Of a DNA stretch of 64,000 bases, positions 15,948 through 23,171 are shown piece after piece. The translations under genes and the position numbers were made by a program. The notes beneath the pieces were generated by a model. It was not told where the DNA came from and did no database searches. It was given only the letters and a program-made list of their open reading frames with translations. The number at the start of each line of letters is the position of its first letter. Within the stretch, counting starts at the first letter, position 1. Origin of the DNA: a virus; IMG/VR virus record IMGVR_UViG_3300028581_001382, positions 1 to 64,000 of that record. One strand, given 5' to 3'.

Positions 15948-17123
15948 TTAGAATTTTCCTTCTCGGGTATGTTTCCTATAATCCACACCCATACGCAACA
16001 TATCCTCGCCATTGCCTTGCATGATATCTAACACACGATCAATTGTGCCGTCGTTGCGATTGCTAATTTGTCCCATGCGTGGATGTTGCCAAGTTAGTAG
16101 TATTTCTAACTTGTTTAGGGCATCTTCTATTGACCAAGGAACATAAAGTCTGGAATGGTCATTAGAAAAAGTTTCAGGGAAAGACCTATAAGCAGGGTAT
16201 AGAACATTACACCCAAGAGCATCTGCTTCACTGACTGTGTTGGAAACCCAATCTTGAAGGGCGCAATTAAACACAACACGACTATCATTAACGATATTAT
16301 AGTAATCATTCTTTTCCAAATCTTCGTAGATCACCAGTTTGCCTGCTGCTTGTAGATCACGGGTACGTTGCATGTAGCTTTCGCTATTTGATTTCAACTT
16401 GCCGCCACTGCAAACTGCAAACTCCACAGCTATTTTAGGATGATGTTTGTACCATGATTCAATCAGATCCATGTAGAAATCAGGTTGCTTTTCTTGATCC
16501 CACCGTGCTGAGAATACCACACGCGATTTACGCTCTCTCCAGGGTTTAATACCAGGAACACGTGATTGTACTTCTGCTTTGCCAAATGCCAGGCCAGAGA
16601 TATTGTAGATTGGAGCTTTCCAACCTGCAATCTTCATATGCATTACCATTTCCTCATTGGTGGCCAATACACCATCCACAAATGAATCCACCATGCGTTC
16701 ATAGTGACCCATAAAATCGCCCATGCCCCATACATGTACAAAATCATCAGGATCAATTGACTGAGCAAGACAGCGAACAAAGATCTTTGGGCGCAATGAC
16801 TCCGGAATTTGTTTAAGGATGTAAGGTAAAGATTCAATGCCTGGTTGAAACATGTCTTCGAAGTAGATAATGTCTTCGTTGGAACATTCTCCTGCTTTCA
16901 TCATCCGTATTAGATTCATCAGCTGGCTCATACCAAAGTATGTGCGGCCATGTGCATCTAGAACTTGTCCAGTTACAATAGCTTGATCATTGCTGAGTGT
17001 TTCGCCGGGTACTACTACATAGTCAATACCACGGCGATCAAACACCGCAGTGTTCCAATCTTGCAATTGTAGCGTGTAACGTGCTTTATAGGGCTCTAGG
17101 CCCATGTAAAACAACTTTCTCAT
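15948..17123 (-). CDS. GT-B-like glycosyltransferase, 391 aa
   Basis: Glycosyltransferase of the GT-B type by layout. N-terminal half includes MRKLFYMGLEPYKARYTLQL and NEDIIYFEDMFQPGIESLPY. The second half begins with KSRVVFSARWDQEKQPDFY, a common start of the nucleotide-sugar-binding domain, and has VVFNCALQDWVSNTVSEADA, which resembles the conserved acceptor E-x(7)-E helix. It is 1 nt before galE, which could supply its donor. ATG at 17123 is chosen because the overlap there with the upstream gene is ATGA. Confidence 0.72.
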   Translation of the reverse strand: MRKLFYMGLEPYKARYTLQLQDWNTAVFDRRGIDYVVVPGETLSNDQAIVTGQVLDAHGRTYFGMSQLMNLIRMMKAGECSNEDIIYFEDMFQPGIESLPYILKQIPESLRPKIFVRCLAQSIDPDDFVHVWGMGDFMGHYERMVDSFVDGVLATNEEMVMHMKIAGWKAPIYNISGLAFGKAEVQSRVPGIKPWRERKSRVVFSARWDQEKQPDFYMDLIESWYKHHPKIAVEFAVCSGGKLKSNSESYMQRTRDLQAAGKLVIYEDLEKNDYYNIVNDSRVVFNCALQDWVSNTVSEADALGCNVLYPAYRSFPETFSNDHSRLYVPWSIEDALNKLEILLTWQHPRMGQISNRNDGTIDRVLDIMQGNGEDMLRMGVDYRKHTREGKF

Positions 17124-17344
17124 GCACGGTATCCAGCCAGTCGACGAGTGTCTTCGTCCCACATGTTCTTGGCCGGCTTGCCCTGGCTGTGTTTGTTGAA
17201 TTGTTGGAATGCATAACTGCGGAAGTTATACAGATCCGACTCGTTGAATTTGTATCCGTAATCGACACAGAACTCACGATATTGGTCCAGATCCTCCCAA
17301 GTTTGTTCAGTGCGGGGGTTGTGTTTGATGATGACTTTGGCCAT
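17120..17344 (-). CDS. Hypothetical protein, 74 aa
   Basis: A small charged protein with the phrase YREFCVDYGYKFNESDLYN and a C-terminal KNMWDEDTRRLAGYRA. Family not recognised; small acidic-basic proteins of this look recur in T4-like phages. Its stop overlaps the glycosyltransferase ATG. A good AAGGAAAC ribosome binding site precedes its ATG. A competing longer frame in another register at this place has no such coupling and is not used. Confidence 0.65.
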   Translation of the reverse strand: MAKVIIKHNPRTEQTWEDLDQYREFCVDYGYKFNESDLYNFRSYAFQQFNKHSQGKPAKNMWDEDTRRLAGYRA

Positions 17345-17353
17345 GGTGTTTCC

Positions 17354-17587
17354 TTATTTGTTATCTTCAATATAAACTAACGTGTTGTTGGGCATACCAA
17401 GAAAGGTGCCACAACTAACAACTTCTCCTTGCTCATCAATCTGAACGTCTCGACGCCCAATATTGATACTCAATACTTTGGTGCCGTCATCGTCTATGAT
17501 TTCGGCCAATACTCCATCTTTTGCCAAATAAGGTTCACCAAAATTTTCATTGATGACCCCACATAATTTTTCTAAAGAGAGACTCAT
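17354..17587 (-). CDS. Hypothetical protein, 77 aa
   Basis: A small beta-rich acidic protein (LAEIIDDDGTKVLSINIGRR, then GEVVSCGTFLGMPNNTLVYI). It could be a small barrel or DNA/RNA-mimic-like domain, but I do not recognise the family. Ribosome binding site AGGAAA. It is divergently arranged to the second HNH gene, with 42 bp between their start codons. Confidence 0.65.
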   Translation of the reverse strand: MSLSLEKLCGVINENFGEPYLAKDGVLAEIIDDDGTKVLSINIGRRDVQIDEQGEVVSCGTFLGMPNNTLVYIEDNK

Positions 17588-17599
17588 TTTGTTTCCTAT

Positions 17600-17607
17600 G
17601 CTAAATA
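17600..17607 (+). promoter_or_regulatory. Possible late promoter of the second HNH gene
   Basis: GCTAAATA on the plus strand, 22 nt before the ATG at 17630, resembles the TATAAATA late box. A GAGAGATAAG run follows as ribosome binding site. Confidence 0.45.
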
Positions 17608-17629
17608 AATGATGATAGAGAGATAAGTT

Positions 17630-18214
17630 ATGCCTAAGTTAACCAACCCTACCACTAATGATACTTGTTTTTTGTGCGGATGTCAAGCACATTGGATAAG
17701 TTTCAATTCTAAACAGATGCGATGTGTTGAGAAGATTACTCGATGTATTGGCTTTGTCAAAAAAGCTGAGGCAGCCCGGCAACAAAATATGTCTAAAGAG
17801 TTGCGCAGGAATCATATGAAGCAAATGAGCATTAGTGGTAATAAGCGACTTGCTGAACTTCACACTGATGAGCAATGGCGCCGCAGCAAGGGCAATAATA
17901 TTTCTAAGGCTAAATCCACTATTTCTGTTGAACAACAGTCTGATTGGGGTATTTACGAAAGCATAGTTGATCGTATTACACGAGAAAGTTGGTTGTATCA
18001 TAATGATAAAATCAATCCTGAAAACTTACCAAGAGGCCATGAGTATGAGTTGGATCACAAGTATAGTAAACATCAAGGTTTTTTAAATAATGTTCCGCCA
18101 GAAGTAATAGGGCATTACTTAAACTTGCAAATGCTTCCGCGGCACTCTAATCGTAAAAAATACAACAAGTGTTCTATATCCATTGATGAACTGTACGAGA
18201 GCATCAATATTTAA
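17630..18214 (+). CDS. HNH homing-type endonuclease, 194 aa
   Basis: Plus-strand gene. Two Cys pairs near the N-terminus (CFLCGC at residues 13-18, later RCVEKITRC) suggest a zinc finger. The HNH core is EYELDHKYSKHQGFLNNVPP with LNLQMLPRHSNRKK, supplying the D-H, N and H/N positions. The middle is a Lys/Arg-rich helical spacer. It is of a different subtype from the other two HNH proteins in the window. Its end overlaps the downstream T-fold-like gene by 11 nt, converging with it. Confidence 0.78.
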   Translation: MPKLTNPTTNDTCFLCGCQAHWISFNSKQMRCVEKITRCIGFVKKAEAARQQNMSKELRRNHMKQMSISGNKRLAELHTDEQWRRSKGNNISKAKSTISVEQQSDWGIYESIVDRITRESWLYHNDKINPENLPRGHEYELDHKYSKHQGFLNNVPPEVIGHYLNLQMLPRHSNRKKYNKCSISIDELYESINI

Positions 18215-18656
18215 TTGACTGTGCCGAGTAAGTTAGTTTAAATTTTATTAAACAACCATTCTCGCCATCTTCACTAACTTCAATCCATATTTCTTTGTCT
18301 GGATATTTTGCAGCGATTTGATCGTAAAGATCCTCGGCCATCATTTCACAACTTTTGTAGTCAAGTTGCAAGGTTCCGTCTTGATATAGATTCTCAAGCC
18401 AGCGTTTGAATTGAATGAACTCTATGGCCCTATCTGAATGTTCGACATCAATCCACACCCTGAAATGAAAGATGTGACGGTGAGCAGTAGCAAGAAACGA
18501 TACATCATATTCATCTCCAGTGGCCAATGCAGGATCTGTGGCAGCAGCTGGATATTTATGGATGCCTTCTTTGCGGAATGTGACCCAGATCTTGCGATCT
18601 GCACGAGAGCGAACTCGCTCTCGTTGTTCTAGCAATGCTTGTTCGCGTTCGTTCAT
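18204..18656 (-). CDS. T-fold (QueD-like) conserved phage protein, 150 aa
   Basis: After a charged N-terminal helix (MNEREQALLEQRERVRSRAD) comes a beta-rich domain: KIWVTFRKEGIHKYPAAATD, AHRHIFHFRVWIDVEHSDRA, FIQFKRWLENLY, then SCEMMAEDLYDQIAAKYPDK and IEVSEDGENG. The order His-x-His strand, F-x-x-LK-like helix, then a helix and V-E strand resembles the QueD/PTPS tunnelling fold, but the full zinc triad is not evident. I call it a fold resemblance only. It lies in the same operon as the DpdA-like gene, which supports a role in the deazaguanine pathway. Start at 18656 chosen by likeness to phage relatives. Confidence 0.6.
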   Translation of the reverse strand: MNEREQALLEQRERVRSRADRKIWVTFRKEGIHKYPAAATDPALATGDEYDVSFLATAHRHIFHFRVWIDVEHSDRAIEFIQFKRWLENLYQDGTLQLDYKSCEMMAEDLYDQIAAKYPDKEIWIEVSEDGENGCLIKFKLTYSAQSIKY

Positions 18657-18660
18657 AACA

Positions 18661-19218
18661 TTATTCCAAAGTAAAAAGTTTGTGGAAAGTAGATTGAGAC
18701 ATAGCCTCAAGTTTCTTCATAGCACCATCTGTAAATCTAAACTGATATGATCTAGGACCGTTGGCCTGTCTCTCAAAAAACCCATAGTAGCCTCCTAGGA
18801 TATAATCACTTTGATCACCTTGGATGATTTTCTGTCTAGCTGCTTCGTAACACTTTTCAATTTTTTCTTGTATGTGTAGTATTGAAAAATTATACACTTC
18901 TGCTGAGACTATGACTTGATCTTTGGTCTTGACTCGATATTGTCGCTGTAATTTGCCATAGATCACAGATTCTCTGTACGGAGTCAATTTAATATCCTCG
19001 GGAGTCATCCTACCAACTGTGTGTGCTGAAACAGCATCAAGATCTCTTGATTTGACTTCTGTTTCGATCTCCGGTATATCTGGCCCGGGCGCATTAGACA
19101 TAGGATAGCCTTGCTCGCCAAGTTCCTTTTCAATATATCGACCAGCGGCGCCACCAAAATTTGATGGGACCAATTTACCAACCATGTTTGCTTTGAGTCT
19201 AACAACTTTAGCTTTCAT
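18661..19218 (-). CDS. Putative PD-(D/E)xK-type nuclease, 185 aa
   Basis: The N-terminal region GGAAGRYIEKELGEQGYP leads to GPDIPEIETEVKSRD, in which D47, E54 and K56 form the D...ExK active-site pattern of restriction-endonuclease-like nucleases. The rest is charged, with YESVIYG-like and LGGYYGFFERQA segments. No domain is named with certainty. It sits in the four-gene run with the T-fold-like, 168-aa and DpdA-like genes, each 4 nt apart or overlapping. A nuclease that spares modified phage DNA would fit this place, but that is inference. Confidence 0.5.
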   Translation of the reverse strand: MKAKVVRLKANMVGKLVPSNFGGAAGRYIEKELGEQGYPMSNAPGPDIPEIETEVKSRDLDAVSAHTVGRMTPEDIKLTPYRESVIYGKLQRQYRVKTKDQVIVSAEVYNFSILHIQEKIEKCYEAARQKIIQGDQSDYILGGYYGFFERQANGPRSYQFRFTDGAMKKLEAMSQSTFHKLFTLE

Positions 19219-19721
19219 AATGTTTCGTCCTTGGTATATTTAGACCAGTCAGTAAAGTGGTCTCGATTTTGTAGTTCATGTATGCTATGACACCAAACAC
19301 CAGGATTGGTAGCAGCAAAGTCCTTGTCGTCTATTTTGAGTGTGGCATTATAGCCTAACAGTTTGATATATGGTAGTTTGACTGAGATCATTGGAATAAA
19401 ATTATGATCTTCAGTTAGGCTAGATTCCAATAATCCTTCCACACACTTGACATCAATATCAAGTGTACACAGGTACCCTTTTTGCAAAAAGTATAGAATC
19501 ATATTTTCCCACTGCGACCACTTTACGTAGTCGTTGGTATCAATATTTGGAAAACTTTGATTGGCACCAAAATAGATATGCTCACATCCTTGTATATTGG
19601 CGGCAATATCATCTGCTGATTGTACCCCAACTACAAATAATGTCTTTTTACCAAATGCAGGTGTGTGTTCTACTTCAGTTCCATAAAAGAACTTGATGTT
19701 CTCGTGGCCTTCTCGATTCAT
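19215..19721 (-). CDS. Conserved hypothetical protein beside DpdA, 168 aa
   Basis: A soluble alpha/beta protein. It starts with KFFYGTEVEHTPAFGKKTLF followed by FVVGVQSADDIAANIQGCEH, HIYFGANQSFPN, LCTLDIDVKCVE and a C-terminal NPGVWCHSIHELQNRDHF. It overlaps the DpdA-like gene by 4 nt on one side and the nuclease-like gene by 4 nt on the other. The constant pairing suggests a partner of the base-exchange enzyme. No family name can be given. Confidence 0.6.
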   Translation of the reverse strand: MNREGHENIKFFYGTEVEHTPAFGKKTLFVVGVQSADDIAANIQGCEHIYFGANQSFPNIDTNDYVKWSQWENMILYFLQKGYLCTLDIDVKCVEGLLESSLTEDHNFIPMISVKLPYIKLLGYNATLKIDDKDFAATNPGVWCHSIHELQNRDHFTDWSKYTKDETL

Positions 19722-21262
19722 ACTTGATCCTGTTCGAGTTGTTGTAATGCTTCAAAGTTTAACAGATCTTCGGGCTCAGAGTCAACCTCTACCACATCAA
19801 ATAATGCCGAAAACTGTGTATTGGCATTCTTGGTCTTTTTGCCCTTGAATCCTCGAGTACCAATAATATCCATCCAGTATCGGTCATACTTTTCAATAAT
19901 AGCTTCAGACTCTGCACGATTGGATGTTGCAAATATAGCCTCTACAATATCTGCAAAGTGAGTGTGATCACCATTCTCATGCCACATCATGTAAGGCCAC
20001 GACCCTGAATCAAATGTTCTATTGGCACGTTGCACCGCTTCCAAATGCATCCAAACATTGTGCCCCATCAGCAATGCATATGAGAATGAATCCCAAGATG
20101 TCTTGCCTTCTTTGCCAATCTTGTTCAAGTCGCCAGGCTTGTAGATGCACACATCCTTCATAGTCAGCAATCGACTGAGCGGGCTTTCATCAAAGTGATC
20201 CACCAATCCGTCGGCTACCACAGCCGACCCATAAGGTCTAGTGTCTGTGCTGTATTTCTTGTCATCGGCAATGGGACTCATTCTATAGCACCATTTTTCG
20301 TTGTGTGCCAAATCTATATGATGATATACTTGCCCATTAGCAGTGGCCAGGAATGGACTTGCACAATCAAACGAAATAGTAAAATCAGGGTTAACATACT
20401 TTCTAACAGCACGTTGAATCACAGTAAGCAATACTGCCCATTCTAGTTTTGATGTACCCAAAAAGTGCATCCAATCATGCTTGCCCTGTTGTAGCAAGTT
20501 ATCATGTCGCAATGCCACTAGGCGTTTAAGCACCAAATGTACGTCGCACATGTTCTGACCACCCATACTCCATCCATCAAAATGTGTGGTAGGGTACTTG
20601 ACAGGGTCACAAAAGTCTTTCATTTCCTGATACCATTGTTCAGCACTGGTGTGATTGTCACCTTGCAACACGTTTAAGAACTTGGCACCACCATTTTCTT
20701 TGCCCTTGCGATGAGCCATGAAATATTCATTGTTGAACTTAGTAGCATCTACTGCCTCTTGTAGTGTGGTAATCTGACAGGCTTTGCTTGCTTTCTTGTC
20801 GTGGATCACCCAAGTAGGAATATCCAAGATCATGCCGTAGTCACTCACACTGTCCAACCATGCAAGCACTGCTGAACGTTTTTTCTGTGCTTTGGCACAA
20901 CCTGAGTTGGCCTTCCAATCGCCTTCCCACAGTCCTTTGGCAATTTGGAATCCGCCTGAGTCACCAAGTATAAAGCTACCTGGTTCTCTATTGCGAACCA
21001 TATCCTCAGACCAGTCTTGTTTGTTGAGATCCAAGTTGGCATGTCCACCTGAATACAAACTCCACCGATACGGAAACAATGCTTTTTGACTGTTAAGCCA
21101 ATTCATCATCTCCATATCAGTAAGTCCGGCAGGCATACGTCCAGGATCTACATATGGTTCGTTACGTTGTTTGCCCACGAACGTAGCATAAAATCCCGAG
21201 ATGGCTGGAAGGAACACAGCATAGTCGTTCTGCTTGGCTGTGAGATTGTCTTGATTGATCAC
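19718..21262 (-). CDS. dpdA: DpdA-type DNA deazaguanine transglycosylase (TGT-like), 514 aa
   Basis: Related to tRNA-guanine transglycosylase. GSFILGDSGGFQIAKG carries the base-binding Asp (D101) of the DSGG[FY]Q motif. FLNVLQGDN (about 195-203) matches the VQG strand, HFDGWSMGG (227-235) corresponds to the glycine-rich substrate loop, and TISFDCASPF (about 295-304) aligns with the TGT nucleophile motif FDCVxPTR. The usual CxCxxC...H zinc site is not visible. Phage members of this type (DpdA) exchange guanine in DNA for a 7-deazaguanine made by FolE, QueD and QueE, all present in this window. The start overlaps the sliding-clamp gene. Confidence 0.72.
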   Translation of the reverse strand: MINQDNLTAKQNDYAVFLPAISGFYATFVGKQRNEPYVDPGRMPAGLTDMEMMNWLNSQKALFPYRWSLYSGGHANLDLNKQDWSEDMVRNREPGSFILGDSGGFQIAKGLWEGDWKANSGCAKAQKKRSAVLAWLDSVSDYGMILDIPTWVIHDKKASKACQITTLQEAVDATKFNNEYFMAHRKGKENGGAKFLNVLQGDNHTSAEQWYQEMKDFCDPVKYPTTHFDGWSMGGQNMCDVHLVLKRLVALRHDNLLQQGKHDWMHFLGTSKLEWAVLLTVIQRAVRKYVNPDFTISFDCASPFLATANGQVYHHIDLAHNEKWCYRMSPIADDKKYSTDTRPYGSAVVADGLVDHFDESPLSRLLTMKDVCIYKPGDLNKIGKEGKTSWDSFSYALLMGHNVWMHLEAVQRANRTFDSGSWPYMMWHENGDHTHFADIVEAIFATSNRAESEAIIEKYDRYWMDIIGTRGFKGKKTKNANTQFSALFDVVEVDSEPEDLLNFEALQQLEQDQV

Positions 21263-21981
21263 TTGGTTTGTGCAGGTAAAATGTAATTGTAAACAGCCAT
21301 ACCGGAGTCCACAGTGATCTGCATACAGCCATCATCACTGATCTTCATGGTCTTGTCACCTACCAAGCACAGTATACTGATCACTTGCGAAATAGGCCAT
21401 GACCAGGTGCGTTTGAGACTGCCAGTTACATCATGTTGAAACACAAAGTTACCGCTGTGTGTAGAATGATCTCCAAAGAAAAACTTTAGATGCTTGTCTT
21501 CAACTTTGACTTGAAAGTTAGTTTCTTCTGAGTTGGCCTGCCACTGCATTTTCAAACGCTGAATAGCTGCCACTGTGGGTTCAAATGTGATATGCCAGTT
21601 TACACCTTTGAATTTCAAAGTCTTGAGTTTGTCATTCACAACTTCACTGGCCATGAACCTGTAGTTGTTGCGAAAGTCTCCTGCTTTGTTTTCGAAGTTG
21701 ATGCCATCTGGTTCGCCAGTGCTTCTACGTGTGATAGTCAACTTGGCATCTTCACGATATTCTTGCAAGTTAATCAAAGTCTTGAGTTTGCCAAGATTAG
21801 GCATACCAAACGTGCCGATAAAATCAGCAACAGGGTTGGCAAACTGTGCTTCCACAATAACTGAATTGTCAGCGGCCAGTCCGTTTACTGCTGTGGCTGC
21901 ATCTGTGCCGGTGACTTTGATCAAGTCGATACAGCCAAGATCAAATGTGTGTTGCACTAGGTCTAAGAGATTGTCTTTCAT
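21259..21981 (-). CDS. gp45: Sliding clamp, T4 gp45-like, 240 aa
   Basis: Length and pattern match T4 gp45 (228 aa). The sequence includes FDLGCIDLIKVTG, NFENKAGDFRNNYRFMASEV, HSGNFVFQHDVTGSLKRTWS and the C-terminal strand AVYNYILPAQTK. The ring-shaped trimer tethers DNA polymerase and, in T4, also activates late transcription through the sigma-like gp55 and gp33. It lies downstream of polymerase and the methyltransferase-like gene in one transcript, with AAAAGGA as ribosome binding site. Confidence 0.85.
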   Translation of the reverse strand: MKDNLLDLVQHTFDLGCIDLIKVTGTDAATAVNGLAADNSVIVEAQFANPVADFIGTFGMPNLGKLKTLINLQEYREDAKLTITRRSTGEPDGINFENKAGDFRNNYRFMASEVVNDKLKTLKFKGVNWHITFEPTVAAIQRLKMQWQANSEETNFQVKVEDKHLKFFFGDHSTHSGNFVFQHDVTGSLKRTWSWPISQVISILCLVGDKTMKISDDGCMQITVDSGMAVYNYILPAQTK

Positions 21982-23171
21982 TTTTGGGTCCTTTTAAATA
22001 ATTTTCTCAATTGGTCTTCTGAAAAGTTTTGCTGTTCCAGAAATGCTTCTATAGTTCTTCGAACTTTTTTGATATTGTACATGCGTTTGGTAGTGGCATT
22101 TGAAATATCCACACCCAACATTTCAGCCAGTTTAATCAATTGGTCTAAGTCTAAACTATTATAGAGTTGTTTGATAGGAATGTCAACTACTTCTGGTGGA
22201 ATTTCTTTTATCGTCACTGGGTCAGGTAGTACTGGCACAGATTTTCTATAAATCCCAGCCAAACATTGTCCACCTCGAATGCTAGTCAACTGCCCAGGCT
22301 TTTTTAATTCTACCCAGGTGCTTGCACTATTAATAATCTCTTTACGAACAATTTCATATCCTACTTCAACTGCATGTTCATATATTAATCTTGCTGGTGT
22401 GTAGCAGCAAAAATGATTTTCAGTCAATTCTACTCCACCTTGCCGATCACAATCATTGAAGTTGAAAAAGAACGTACCACCACCACGCAGTAATCTAAAT
22501 ACTTCCAACAGATATTTTTTTATAACTTCCAAGGGGCGGAAATTAAAATAGTCAAAGCTGTAAACAAATCCAAACTGCTGTTGCGGTAATGCTTCAAATA
22601 TAGGTTGGTTATTGAATTCATCAATCACATAACATCGTAATCTACGTTGATATTCGGGAGGAAATTGACTAGTAACAGGAGCCATCAGGTCTTTATGAGT
22701 ATCTATAAAATACATGGGATCCAGTGCTACTAAATCCTCCACCCAGGGACTGTGCGAAGGCCTTATTACTAATCCAGGATATTTCCAATCAGTGTAGGTT
22801 TGCAATCTACCACGCAACTGCAATTTCTTAGCAGGATCTATAGGTCGAATTCTTTGCAGAATGTATTCAACAGTTTCATGTTGCATAGACTGATACAGTT
22901 TGGTACTGTGGTCAAAATATACAGATTCATTATGTTTGATTAGGTCCTGAACATGTTGGCGTATGTTATGCAAAGTTTGATCATACTGCTGTAAGTACAG
23001 TTTGACTTGATCCTGAGTTGCGAGTAATCGATCTGTCAACTGTGGAAATTGTATCTGACTGTTTTGTATTACATAACTGATACCAGCCAATTCTGCGTTG
23101 ACACTCACAGCTGATTCTACACCAAGTGTATCTAAATGATTTAGGTATCCAACTAAGTCACTAAGTATCAT
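21978..23171 (-). CDS. Methyltransferase-like protein, 397 aa
   Basis: The N-terminal 140 residues are helical (LLATQDQVKLYLQQYDQTLH). A methyltransferase-like domain follows, without a clear glycine-rich motif I but with FGFVYSFDYFNFRPLEVIKK, FRLLRGGGTFFFNFNDCDRQ and a late GYEIVRKEIINS strand, which fit motifs IV-VI. The C-terminus (PIKQLYNSLDLDQLIKLAEM) is helical and may be SAP-like. It is wedged between gp45 and polymerase with ATGA overlaps. Substrate unknown. Confidence 0.6.
   Translation of the reverse strand: MILSDLVGYLNHLDTLGVESAVSVNAELAGISYVIQNSQIQFPQLTDRLLATQDQVKLYLQQYDQTLHNIRQHVQDLIKHNESVYFDHSTKLYQSMQHETVEYILQRIRPIDPAKKLQLRGRLQTYTDWKYPGLVIRPSHSPWVEDLVALDPMYFIDTHKDLMAPVTSQFPPEYQRRLRCYVIDEFNNQPIFEALPQQQFGFVYSFDYFNFRPLEVIKKYLLEVFRLLRGGGTFFFNFNDCDRQGGVELTENHFCCYTPARLIYEHAVEVGYEIVRKEIINSASTWVELKKPGQLTSIRGGQCLAGIYRKSVPVLPDPVTIKEIPPEVVDIPIKQLYNSLDLDQLIKLAEMLGVDISNATTKRMYNIKKVRRTIEAFLEQQNFSEDQLRKLFKRTQK

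Noticed and set aside
17086-17370. A 94-aa reading frame overlapping the 74-aa gene
   Set aside because: It runs in another register across two coupled genes and has no ribosome binding site.
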